Assembly (NCBI RefSeq): GCF_002210105.1
Contig: NZ_AQQU01000001.1
Span: 842,501-906,500 of the forward strand
Reading direction: 5' to 3'
Origin: Oceanicola sp. 22II-s10i
GTDB lineage: Bacteria > Pseudomonadota > Alphaproteobacteria > Rhodobacterales > Rhodobacteraceae
Length of the DNA: 64,000 nt
A program made the position numbers and the translations under genes. The notes under the pieces are model-generated. The model saw only the letters and a program-made list of their open reading frames with translations, did not search any database and was not told where the DNA came from. Every line of letters begins with the position of its first letter. Positions within the stretch are counted from its first letter, which is position 1. Of this stretch, positions 8,204 through 15,896 are shown in pieces.

Positions 8204-9397
8204 ATGGCATCCGACACACCTATTCTGATCGCCGGCGGCGGAATCGGCGGGCTGGCCGCCGCTATGGGACTGGCCCGGCACGGTCGCCGGTCCATCGTGC
8301 TGGAAAAGGCCCCCGCGCTCGGCGAGATCGGGGCGGGCATCCAGCTCGGGCCGAACGCGTTCCACGCCTTCGACTACCTCGGCGTGGGCGAGGCGGCGCG
8401 GGCGATGGCGGTTTATATCGAGAACCTGCGCCTGATGGATGCGATCGCGGGCGACGAGATCTGTCGCATCCCGCTGGGCGACGACTTTCGCGCGCGGTTC
8501 GGCAATCCCTACGCGGTGGTGCATCGCGGCGATCTGCACGGCGTGTTCCTGAGGGCCTGCCGTGAGAGCGATCTGGTGGATCTGCGGACCTCGTCCGAGG
8601 TGGTGGATTACGAACAGGACGGCGGGTCGGTCACGGCGATCCTCGCCGACGGGTCGCGTGTCACCGGGGCGGCGCTGATCGGGGCGGACGGGCTGTGGTC
8701 GAACATCCGCAAGAAGGTCGTGGGCGATGGCGCGCCGCGGGTGTCTGGCCATACGACGTATCGCTCGGTGATCCCGACCGAGGAGATGCCCGAGGACCTG
8801 CGATGGAACGCGGCGACGCTCTGGGCGGGGCCGAAGTGCCATATCGTCCATTACCCGCTGTCGGGGTGGAAGGTGTTCAACCTCGTCGTCACCTATCACA
8901 ATGACGCGCCGGAGCCGGTGGCGGGCCAGCCGGTCAGCCATGACGAGGTGCGGCGCGGGTTCGAGCATGTCGCGCCGGTGGCGCGGCAGGTGATCGAGAA
9001 GGGCAAGGACTGGCGGCTCTGGGTGCTGTGCGATCGTGATCCGGTGATGGACTGGGTGGACGGGCGCGTGGCCCTGCTGGGGGACGCGGCGCATCCGATG
9101 ATGCAGTACATGGCGCAGGGCGCCTGCATGGCGATGGAGGATGCCGTCTGCCTTTCCGCGGAACTGGGGAAGACGGCGGACACGGAGACTGCGCTGGCGG
9201 ACTATGCGTCGAAACGGCGGCTCAGGACCGCGCGGGTGCAGCTGACCTCGCGCCAGATCGGCGAGCATATCTATCATCCGGCGGGGGTGCATGCGGCGCT
9301 GAGGAACCAGATCATGGGGGCGAAGTCGCCGGAGGAGTGGTACGAGGTGCTGGACTGGATTTACGGCTCGACCGGGCTGACGTCGGCGGCGGTGTAG
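8204..9397 (+). CDS. FAD-dependent 3-hydroxybenzoate 6-hydroxylase (salicylate hydroxylase family)
   Basis: Single-component flavoprotein monooxygenase, 397 residues. FAD-binding GGGIGG and an Rossmann Glu (LEKAP) at the N-terminus; GDAAHPMMQYMAQGACMAMEDA is the second FAD motif region of this family (shown here in two overlapping parts: GDAAHP and QGACMAMEDA). ATG at 8204 follows GGAGGAGG. The product assignment to gentisate formation from 3-hydroxybenzoate rests on context: the three following gentisate enzymes and a MarR regulator are encoded nearby under a shared operator. Salicylate or a related substrate is the alternative. One base separates it from the VOC gene. Confidence 0.8.
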   Translation: MASDTPILIAGGGIGGLAAAMGLARHGRRSIVLEKAPALGEIGAGIQLGPNAFHAFDYLGVGEAARAMAVYIENLRLMDAIAGDEICRIPLGDDFRARFGNPYAVVHRGDLHGVFLRACRESDLVDLRTSSEVVDYEQDGGSVTAILADGSRVTGAALIGADGLWSNIRKKVVGDGAPRVSGHTTYRSVIPTEEMPEDLRWNAATLWAGPKCHIVHYPLSGWKVFNLVVTYHNDAPEPVAGQPVSHDEVRRGFEHVAPVARQVIEKGKDWRLWVLCDRDPVMDWVDGRVALLGDAAHPMMQYMAQGACMAMEDAVCLSAELGKTADTETALADYASKRRLRTARVQLTSRQIGEHIYHPAGVHAALRNQIMGAKSPEEWYEVLDWIYGSTGLTSAAV

Positions 9398-9398
9398 G

Positions 9399-10016
9399 AT
9401 GGCTGTGCTGGATCATATCGTGGTGGTCTCATCCGGCCTCACGGCCGGTCTCGACCATGTGGAGCGGATGATCGGTGTGCGCCCCCCGCCGGGCGGATCG
9501 CATCCGCTGATGGGGACCCACAACCACCTGGTCAGGCTTGGCGAGGCCTCATTTCTCGAGGTGATCTCGGTCGATCCGGACGCGCCCGCGCCGTCGCGTG
9601 CGCGATGGTTCGGGCTGGACACGCCCCCCGCCGCGCCCCGGCTGGCGCACTGGGTGGTGCGGACGGATGACATGGCGGCGCTGCACCCGCGTCTTCCGGC
9701 GGCCTGCGGACCGGCGATCCCGGTGACGCGGGGCGATCTGCGGTGGCTGCTGACGGTGCCCGAGGACGGGTCGCTGCCCGAGGGCGGGGCGTTTCCGAGC
9801 GTGCTGGAATGGCAGGCCGATGCGCTGCCGCCGACGCGGATGGCGGGGGCCGGGCTGGACCTGCTGCGGCTGGAGATCGCGCATCCGGAGCCGGAGCGGC
9901 TGGCCGGTATGCTGGAGGGCGTGATCGACGATCCGAGGGTCGTCGTGGGTCAGGGACCAGCGCCGGGGCTGCGGGCGCTGCTGTCGACGCCGGATGGCGA
10001 GAAATGGCTGGAATAG
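9399..10016 (+). CDS. VOC-superfamily glyoxalase-like protein
   Basis: 205 residues, start one base after the hydroxylase stop, so co-transcribed. N-terminus LDHIVVVSSGLTAGLDHVE, then HPLMGTHNHLVRLGEASFLEVI, is the pattern of the Glyoxalase_3 (PF13468) group of the vicinal oxygen chelate fold, with His and Glu candidates for a metal site. No specific substrate can be named. Its place suggests a side role in the aromatic pathway, such as handling a reactive intermediate, but this is inference. Confidence 0.75.
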   Translation: MAVLDHIVVVSSGLTAGLDHVERMIGVRPPPGGSHPLMGTHNHLVRLGEASFLEVISVDPDAPAPSRARWFGLDTPPAAPRLAHWVVRTDDMAALHPRLPAACGPAIPVTRGDLRWLLTVPEDGSLPEGGAFPSVLEWQADALPPTRMAGAGLDLLRLEIAHPEPERLAGMLEGVIDDPRVVVGQGPAPGLRALLSTPDGEKWLE

Positions 10017-10023
10017 AGCCTGA

Positions 10024-10419
10024 TCAGAGTGCCTGAAGCGCCTCGCGGAAGTGGTCGGGGATCGGGGCGGCCTTGCGGGCCTTGAGGTCGAAGTAGACGG
10101 TCACGGTTTCGGCTTCGGCCAGCACGTCGCCGGTGGCGGCGTCGGTCATCCTGTGCAGGACTGTCATGGATTTGCCGCCCAGTTTGACCAGTTCCGAGGT
10201 CACGACGATCGCGGTGCCGCGCGGGGTTTCCTGCAGGTAGCGCAGGGTGTGCTGGACGTCGGCCCAGCCGTAGGTGTCGTCGGTCACATGGCCGATCATG
10301 GCGATGAGGACGAAGGCCGCGTCATCGAACATGCCAAGGTAGTGACGGACGTTCATGTGCCCCATCTCGTCGCAGTGCCAGGTCTGGACATAGGTGCGCA
10401 GGGTTTCGGTGCCGGGCAT
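10024..10419 (-). CDS. Hotdog-fold acyl-CoA thioesterase (4HBT type)
   Basis: 131 residues from the ATG at 10419, chosen because GGAG lies 7 nt before it; an upstream in-frame ATG at 10452 has no such site. The segment CDEMGHMNVRHYLGMFDDA matches the catalytic Asp and the GHxN turn of 4-hydroxybenzoyl-CoA-type thioesterases. Convergent with the VOC gene and divergent from the next thioesterase gene. Substrate unknown; acyl- or aryl-CoA. Confidence 0.82.
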   Translation of the reverse strand: MPGTETLRTYVQTWHCDEMGHMNVRHYLGMFDDAAFVLIAMIGHVTDDTYGWADVQHTLRYLQETPRGTAIVVTSELVKLGGKSMTVLHRMTDAATGDVLAEAETVTVYFDLKARKAAPIPDHFREALQAL

Positions 10420-10511
10420 GGGTGTCTCCTTTGCCACCATCCTTTCACGCATGTCCCGGATTGCAAGCCGGACGGTGCCGTGGCCTTCTGGCGCGAGCAG
10501 GAGGAGTGCGC

Positions 10512-10901
10512 ATGGCAGATACGGTATTCGAGGGCAATATCCGCTACACCATCCGGTATGACGGACTGGGGGAGGACACGGCGAGCGGCGAGATGGAGGT
10601 GCAGAAGGGGATCATGAACCCCTTTGGCACCGTGCATGCCGGGGCGATGATCTGGTTCGCCGACGTCATGGCCACCCGGCTGGTGCTGGGCGAGGCCAGC
10701 GCGAGTGCGGGGATGAAGGGATTTCCGCTGGCCGTCGATCTGAACGCGCGGCTGTTCACCAACCTGCGCGAAGGGGTCATCACCGGCCGGGCGCGCTACG
10801 TCAAGAAGGGGCGGCGGCTGTCGGTGGTGCGGACCGAGGTGATCCGGCCGGACGGCAAGGTGATGGTCGAGGTGACGACCAGCCATATGCCGTCGGAGTG
10901 A
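10512..10901 (+). CDS. PaaI-type hotdog thioesterase
   Basis: 129 residues from the ATG at 10512, preceded by AGGAGGAG. The segment GTVHAGAMIWFADVMAT corresponds to the helix of the PaaI/DUF4442 hotdog group (HGG-like HAG plus Asp). Likely hydrolyses small acyl- or phenylacyl-CoA esters, relieving CoA trapping during aromatic catabolism; the substrate is inference. Divergently arranged with the 4HBT-type thioesterase. Confidence 0.8.
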   Translation: MADTVFEGNIRYTIRYDGLGEDTASGEMEVQKGIMNPFGTVHAGAMIWFADVMATRLVLGEASASAGMKGFPLAVDLNARLFTNLREGVITGRARYVKKGRRLSVVRTEVIRPDGKVMVEVTTSHMPSE

Positions 10902-10924
10902 CGACAGTCGGGCCTCGGTGCGCG

Positions 10925-11014
10925 TGGCCGGGTCGTGATGGGGGCGCTGCCCCCGCCGCGTCCCTGCGGGCCGCGACTCCCCCGAAGTATTTCTGACCAG
11001 AAGAAGCAGGGGGG
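10925..11014 (-). repeat. GC-rich intergenic repeat, copy B
   Basis: Read on the minus strand it aligns with copy A at 3299-3385: CCCCCTGCTTC, a variable 9-mer, GAAATA, then GGGGGAGTCGCGGCC and a closing G-run/C-run pair (GGGGGCAGCGCCCC). The inner hairpin of copy A is degenerate here. It lies between convergent genes (PaaI thioesterase and maleylpyruvate isomerase), again in a 3' flank. Confidence 0.68.
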
Positions 11015-11033
11015 ACCGGCGCGGGCGGGACTG

Positions 11034-11672
11034 TCAGTCGTCGGGGTTGGGGTTGTTGTCGGGATGGGCGGCGATGAAGGCCGGGTGTTCGGCGGCGGCT
11101 GCGGCGATCGCGGCGAGGCGGGTGAGGTCGGAGATGTCGACGCCGAAGCGTGCCGCGTTGCGCATCTGGGGGATCAGGCAGATGTCGGCCATGCCGGGTG
11201 TGTCGCCGGTGGCGAAAGGGCCTGTCGGGTGCGTGGTGAGCAGCTCCTCGCAGGCGGCGAGGCCGCGGCGGATCCAGTGGCGGGCCCAGTCCTGCTGCGC
11301 CTCTGCGCCGAGGCCGAAGTCGGTGCCGAGGACGCGGAGGGCGCCGGTGTTCTGCAGGGGATGGATGTCGGCCACCACGATCTGCGCGATGGCGCGGGAC
11401 CGGGCGCGGTCGAGTGCGGAGCCGGGCAGGAGCGGCGGGTCGGGGAAGACCTCGTCCAGATATTCGAGGATCGCCATCGACTGGACGATCACGCCGTCCT
11501 CCGTGACGAGGCAGGGCAGGCGCATCTGGGGATTGAGAGCGCGGAAGGCATCGTCGTATTGCGCGCCTTCCGTGATGTGCTCGATCGCGACGCGGTCGCC
11601 CGCGCCCTTGAGCGCGAGGGCGATCCGCACCCGGTAGCTGGCCGAGGAGCCGGATCGCCCGATCAGTTTCAT
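11034..11672 (-). CDS. nagL: Maleylpyruvate isomerase (zeta-class GST type)
   Basis: Isomerises maleylpyruvate to fumarylpyruvate, probably with glutathione. 212 residues. N-terminal thioredoxin-like domain with SGSSASYRVRIALALKG (the serine pair of zeta GSTs), then MRLPCLVTEDGVIVQSMAIL, followed by an all-helical domain; the C-terminus is DNNPNPDD. The ATG at 11672 overlaps the stop of the hydrolase gene (ATGA). Third gene of the dioxygenase-hydrolase-isomerase operon. Confidence 0.88.
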   Translation of the reverse strand: MKLIGRSGSSASYRVRIALALKGAGDRVAIEHITEGAQYDDAFRALNPQMRLPCLVTEDGVIVQSMAILEYLDEVFPDPPLLPGSALDRARSRAIAQIVVADIHPLQNTGALRVLGTDFGLGAEAQQDWARHWIRRGLAACEELLTTHPTGPFATGDTPGMADICLIPQMRNAARFGVDISDLTRLAAIAAAAAEHPAFIAAHPDNNPNPDD

Positions 11673-12361
11673 TCCGGGTCGCCGAGGGTCAGGTCGACCG
11701 GGCCGAGGCCCGCGACCTCGCCATGCAGGACCGCGCCGGGCTGCACCGCGCCGACGCCCGCCGGCGTGCCGGTGTAGATCAGGTCGCCCGGTCCGAGGTG
11801 ATAGTAGCGCGACAGGTGGACGAGCACGGCGGGCACGTCGTGGATCAGTTCCGCCAGCGTCGCGTCCTGCTTCATCTCGCCGTTGACCGCGAGCGTGATG
11901 GACTGGTCCGACACCGTGCCGAACTCGGCCGCCTTGGTGATCTCGCCGATCACCGCCGCGCCCTCGACGTCCTTGCCGAGATCCCAGGGGCGGCGCTTGT
12001 CCTTGGCCTGGCCCTGCAGGTCGCGGCGGGTCATGTCGAGGCCGCAGGCATAGCCGTAGACCGCCGCCATGCCTTCGTCCGCCGAGCAGCGGAAGAGCGG
12101 CGCGCCGAGGGCGACGACGAATTCCATCTCGTGATGGTAATCCTCGGTCCCCGGCGGGAAGGGCAGGGTCGCGCCGGTCAGGACGAGGTGGGCGGGCGAC
12201 TTGGTGAAGTAGAACGGCGCCTCTCGGTCGACCTCGTTGCCCATCTCGGCGGCATGGGCGGCGTAGTTGCGGCCGACGCAGAAGATGCGGCGGACCGGGT
12301 AGCCTTCGGTTTCGCCCTTCACGGGCACGTCGGGGATCGGGGGCAGGTCGAAAAGGCTCAT
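11669..12361 (-). CDS. nagK: Fumarylpyruvate hydrolase (FAH family)
   Basis: Cleaves fumarylpyruvate to fumarate and pyruvate, final step of the gentisate route. 230 residues, FAH fold: RIFCVGRNYAAHAAEMG at the N-terminus, EFVVALGAPL, YACGLDMTRRDLQ and GDLIYTGTPAGVG carry the usual metal and substrate residues. Start and stop overlap both operon neighbours by 4 nt (ATGA). Context separates this from the many other FAH-family hydrolases. Confidence 0.9.
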   Translation of the reverse strand: MSLFDLPPIPDVPVKGETEGYPVRRIFCVGRNYAAHAAEMGNEVDREAPFYFTKSPAHLVLTGATLPFPPGTEDYHHEMEFVVALGAPLFRCSADEGMAAVYGYACGLDMTRRDLQGQAKDKRRPWDLGKDVEGAAVIGEITKAAEFGTVSDQSITLAVNGEMKQDATLAELIHDVPAVLVHLSRYYHLGPGDLIYTGTPAGVGAVQPGAVLHGEVAGLGPVDLTLGDPE

Positions 12362-13386
12362 CGGGCGCGTTCCTCGTAATAGCCCAGCTTCTCCTGAAGC
12401 GGGCGGTCGTGGATCCGGACGAGGAAGGACTCCTCCTCCGCCTGATGGGTGATCTCGGAAAACACCGGCGCGGTAAAGGTGTCCTTGGGCCCCCAGGCGA
12501 TCTTTTCGCCGTTGACGGTGGTCGTGCCGCGCCCCCTGACGACATGGAAGGCGGCGGAGGTGGAGCGGACCGGCGGCCGGTCGGTCGCGCCCGCCGGGAT
12601 CATCATCGCGGTGAAGCCCATGGTCGGCAGCACGTCCTGCCCGGTTTCGGGGTTCACGTAGTCAAGCTCAGGCAACCCGTCGCCATAGGCCGCCATCTGG
12701 CGCAGCGCCGCCTCGGTCCGGGCCCAGGGAAAGCGGGTCATCGGGTATTTGCGCGGCGCGCCGCGCAGGCGCGACGGCACGAGCCCGGCGGAGAGGTATT
12801 CGACCTGGCTGGCGTCGGGACGATTCCGTTGCGCCTGAAGCGGGCCTTCGATCGCGTAGGACCCTTCGAGATAGACGAAGAGCGGCAGGTCGAGCGCGTC
12901 GAGCCAGACGACCGGTTCGTCGCCCTCGTGCCCGTGATCGTGCCAGTCGCCGCCGGGGGTCAGGACGAGGTCGCCTTCCTCCATCGGCAGTTTCTCTCCG
13001 TCAACGACGGTGTAGCCGCCCTTGCCTTCGACGATGATGCGGGTGGCGGATGGCGTGTGGACGTGGGCGGGCGCAGTTTCGCCCGGCAGCAGCAGCTGCA
13101 TCCCGAGGTAGATCGACGGCGTGGCGCACATCGCGCCGGGGCCACGGCCGGGGTCCGACAGGACCAGTACGCGGCGTTCGGCCTTTTCCACCGGGGTCAG
13201 CTCGCCGGCGCGCAGCAGCAGCGGGCGGACGGCGTCATAGGCCCAGTGGCCCGGTTTCGTGACGGGTTTCGGCTGGCCATGCGGCAGCACGTTGCGCATC
13301 ATGGGCCAGAGCGGGGCGACCCCTGCGGCGGTCATGTCGTCGCGATAGTCCTGCGGAAGCTCTTCGAGCGTGCCAAGATCTGCCAT
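12358..13386 (-). CDS. Gentisate 1,2-dioxygenase
   Basis: Fe(II) cupin dioxygenase opening gentisate to maleylpyruvate, 342 residues (family about 340-350). Two cupin domains: the first has PAHVHTPSATR (H108, H110) and GGDWHDHGHEG, typical of gentisate dioxygenases; the second includes TSAAFHVVRGRGTTTVNG. The ATG at 13386 follows GGGGAGGAG; the longer open frame to 13581 runs across the promoter and the marR start, so it is rejected. First gene of the three-gene operon, divergent from marR. Confidence 0.93.
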   Translation of the reverse strand: MADLGTLEELPQDYRDDMTAAGVAPLWPMMRNVLPHGQPKPVTKPGHWAYDAVRPLLLRAGELTPVEKAERRVLVLSDPGRGPGAMCATPSIYLGMQLLLPGETAPAHVHTPSATRIIVEGKGGYTVVDGEKLPMEEGDLVLTPGGDWHDHGHEGDEPVVWLDALDLPLFVYLEGSYAIEGPLQAQRNRPDASQVEYLSAGLVPSRLRGAPRKYPMTRFPWARTEAALRQMAAYGDGLPELDYVNPETGQDVLPTMGFTAMMIPAGATDRPPVRSTSAAFHVVRGRGTTTVNGEKIAWGPKDTFTAPVFSEITHQAEEESFLVRIHDRPLQEKLGYYEERAR

Positions 13387-13421
13387 TGGTCTCCTCCCCT
13401 TCGACTCGGTTGGCATCGGTT

Positions 13422-13445
13422 CTTTGGTAAGTATACATATTATCC
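13422..13445. promoter_or_regulatory. MarR-type operator between gentisate dioxygenase and marR
   Basis: Contains the 12-mer GTAAGTATACAT (13427-13438) found at the hydroxylase promoter, centred on GTATAC (13431-13436). The outer arms are less symmetric than in the first site. On the minus strand TATACT inside it could be the -10 of the dioxygenase operon. Placement lets one bound repressor control both the operon and marR itself. Confidence 0.65.
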
Positions 13446-13477
13446 TGAGGGGCAGTGTCGCAAGCGGGGAGGACGCG

Positions 13478-13912
13478 ATGACAGAAGGGCCGGACATTCT
13501 GGCGATGCCGGGGCACCTGATCCGCAGACTGCAGCAGCAGGCCACCGCGCTGTTCGGCGAGGCGATGGCCGAGACGGACATGCGGCTGACCCCGGTGCAG
13601 TTCGCGGCGCTTTCCGCGCTGGCCCATGCACCGGGGATGGACCAGGCGACACTGGCGGCGACGATTTCCTACGACCGGGCGACCATCGGCGGAGTCGTGG
13701 ACCGGCTGGTCGCGCGTGGCGTCATCGCCCGCGCGGTCAGCCAGACGGACAGGCGGGCACGGGTGCTGTCGCTCACGCCGGAGGGGCAGGCGCTGCTGGC
13801 GCGGGCACGACCGCTGGTCGAGACGGTTCAGGAACAGATCCTCGCCCCCCTGCCAGAGGCGGAGCGGGCGACGTTCATGGCGCAGCTGCGGCGGGTTGCC
13901 GGGGCGGAATAG
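13478..13912 (+). CDS. MarR-family transcriptional regulator of the gentisate genes
   Basis: 144 residues from the ATG at 13478, preceded by GGGGAGGA. Winged-helix core: LTPVQFAALSALAHAPGMDQ, recognition helix area ATISYDRATIGGVVDRLVARG, wing QTDRRARVLSLTPEG. Probably represses the dioxygenase operon, the hydroxylase gene and itself via GTAAGTATACAT, with 3-hydroxybenzoate or gentisate as inducer (inference). Convergent, 3 nt apart, with the downstream membrane protein gene. Confidence 0.9.
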   Translation: MTEGPDILAMPGHLIRRLQQQATALFGEAMAETDMRLTPVQFAALSALAHAPGMDQATLAATISYDRATIGGVVDRLVARGVIARAVSQTDRRARVLSLTPEGQALLARARPLVETVQEQILAPLPEAERATFMAQLRRVAGAE

Positions 13913-13915
13913 GCT

Positions 13916-15334
13916 CTAAGCCAGCCCAAAGATGGCGATGGCCGAGACGTAGGCCGAGATCGCGAGGCCCGACAGGATCGTGTAGGCGCCGTTCCATCGC
14001 CAGCTGACATGGCGTGGCGGGACGCTGCCGAACCGGGCAAGCAGCAGGGTCGGGGCCGCGAAGGGCGAACTGATCGCGCCGAGCGTCCAGCCGCCGGTCA
14101 GCGCGACGAAGACGGCGGTGGAAGAGACGCCGATCACCTCGGGATGCGGGATGATCGGGAACATCAGGGTGGTGGCGAGCAGCGGGCTCATCCCGAGCTG
14201 GCCGCCGAGCGGGACAAGCCAGACCAGCGCCACCAGCGCCGCCCAGGCGGGCAGGCGGTCGAGGGTCAGGCCGGTGGATTGCACCAGCGGGGTCAGCAGC
14301 GTCGCGCCGAGCGCGCCGATGAAGCCCGCCATCCCCATCAGCAGGAATTCCTCGCGGAAGCCGGGAAGGTCGTCGCGGACGAGCTTCGAGGTTCGCTGGC
14401 CGAGGTAGCCCGCGCGGGTTCCGGCGGGGCCCTGTATCGCGAACCAGCCGACGGCGATCAGCGGCACGATCACGAGGATGATCGATGTCACGCGCATGCC
14501 GGTGGCTTCGTGCAAGCCGATTGCGGTGCCCATCAGGACGACCAGAAGGGACAGCAGCGGCAGGATCGTGGCCCATGTGCCGTAATCGCTTGTGGCGACC
14601 ATGGTGGGGCGGCCGGGGATCCGCGGCTTGAAGATCGTGTCGAGCGCCCAGCCGATGCCGATCATCAGGCCCGAGGTGATCAGCGCATAGGGCACGGCCC
14701 GCGCCCAGACCAGGTCAGGCAGCAGGACGGTGGCGATCACGACGGCGAAGGCCAGCGGCGACCACGTCAGCATGCCGGAAAAGCCGCGCTGGATGGCCAG
14801 CAGCATCCGTCGGACTCGGTGGTTGCGCACCACCTCGTCCGGTTCGTCGGCGGCGCTGGCGGTCGAGAGCGAGCCGAGCAGCGCGATGGCGCCGTAGTTC
14901 AGCGGGACCGCGAACATATGCGCGCCGGCGGTCAGGGCGAGGTAGCGGCGGCCGGGCGGCTGGTGGGCGAGGAACAGGCCGCAGCGGGCGATCGAGGGCG
15001 AGGTGTCGGCGGCATGCTGCAGCGTGGCGAGGGCGGCGAAATAGGCCATGATGAAGGCCGAGCGTTCGAAGGCCGCGCGGACCTGCATGATCCAGTCGTC
15101 GCGGGTGGCGATGGCCAGCACGATCAGGGCCAGTCCGACGGCCACGAACATCAGCCGCCCCTTGCGGACCTTCAGCGCCTGAACGGCGATCAGGAAGGGA
15201 AACAGGATCCCCGCCGCCTGTATCGCCCATGTGGCGCCGCCCCAGTGGTTCACCGTGACAAGCAGCCAAAGCAGCAGGATGCCGGGCCCGAGGATCGCGA
15301 TGTCGAGCGGGCGCGGCCCCGTCGTGCCGCTCAT
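13916..15334 (-). CDS. Uncharacterised polytopic membrane protein, possible transporter
   Basis: 472 residues with about eleven or twelve hydrophobic segments. I recognise no characterised family; the general pattern (paired blocks of helices, loops such as [18 protein letters not shown] and [15 protein letters not shown] in the C-terminal half) recalls ion-transporter-superfamily permeases, but this is weak. Its ATG overlaps the aroQ stop by 4 nt, so it is translated with the dehydroquinase. That suggests transport of quinate, shikimate or a related ring acid, or of an aromatic substrate used next door; unproven. Confidence 0.7.
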   Translation of the reverse strand: MSGTTGPRPLDIAILGPGILLLWLLVTVNHWGGATWAIQAAGILFPFLIAVQALKVRKGRLMFVAVGLALIVLAIATRDDWIMQVRAAFERSAFIMAYFAALATLQHAADTSPSIARCGLFLAHQPPGRRYLALTAGAHMFAVPLNYGAIALLGSLSTASAADEPDEVVRNHRVRRMLLAIQRGFSGMLTWSPLAFAVVIATVLLPDLVWARAVPYALITSGLMIGIGWALDTIFKPRIPGRPTMVATSDYGTWATILPLLSLLVVLMGTAIGLHEATGMRVTSIILVIVPLIAVGWFAIQGPAGTRAGYLGQRTSKLVRDDLPGFREEFLLMGMAGFIGALGATLLTPLVQSTGLTLDRLPAWAALVALVWLVPLGGQLGMSPLLATTLMFPIIPHPEVIGVSSTAVFVALTGGWTLGAISSPFAAPTLLLARFGSVPPRHVSWRWNGAYTILSGLAISAYVSAIAIFGLA

Positions 15335-15771
15335 GAAGCCAGGATCGTGGCGAGGTGGCGCACGGCGAGCTGATAGCCGTTGGTGCCGCACCCGACGATG
15401 ATCCCGTCCGCCCGCTGCGAGACGTAGGAATGGTGACGGAAGCTTTCGCGCTTGTGCACGTTCGAGATATGCACCTCGATCACCGGCGACTCGTAGGCGT
15501 TCAGCGCGTCGAGGATCGCGACGGACGTGTGCGAATAGGCGCCGGGATTGATGACGATCCCCGCCGTTTTGCCCCGCGCATCGTGGATCCAGTCGACCAG
15601 TTCGCCTTCGTGGTTCGATTGCAGGGCGGCGATGGTGTAGCCGAACGTCTCGGCCAGCCTGCGGCAGTCGGCCTCGATGTCGGCCAGCGTTTCGGATCCG
15701 TAGATGTCCGGTTGTCTCTGTCCGAGAAGGTTCAGGTTGGGCCCGTTCAGGATCAGGATCGTCTGTGTCAT
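15331..15771 (-). CDS. aroQ: Type II 3-dehydroquinate dehydratase
   Basis: Interconverts 3-dehydroquinate and 3-dehydroshikimate. 146 residues from the ATG at 15771. Family landmarks: [19 protein letters not shown] with the catalytic Arg/Tyr, [12 protein letters not shown] with the Asn-His region, [17 protein letters not shown]. Not linked to accBC as is common in relatives; instead it precedes and overlaps a membrane protein gene, close to aromatic catabolism genes. It may thus be a catabolic paralogue (quinate/shikimate use) or the only biosynthetic copy; this window cannot decide. Confidence 0.93.
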   Translation of the reverse strand: MTQTILILNGPNLNLLGQRQPDIYGSETLADIEADCRRLAETFGYTIAALQSNHEGELVDWIHDARGKTAGIVINPGAYSHTSVAILDALNAYESPVIEVHISNVHKRESFRHHSYVSQRADGIIVGCGTNGYQLAVRHLATILAS

Positions 15772-15896
15772 CGGTTCGCCTGTCGCGTTTGGCGCGACGC
15801 TGCCATGCGACCGGCGGGTCTGCAATGCCCGATCTGGACAGTCCGGGCGCTTTGCGGTCACCTGTGACCGGACCTCTTACAGAACCGGGTGATTGC

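Noticed and set aside
13386-13581. N-terminal extension of gentisate dioxygenase up to 13581
   Set aside because: Would overlap the operator and the marR start; the ATG at 13386 has a strong ribosome site.
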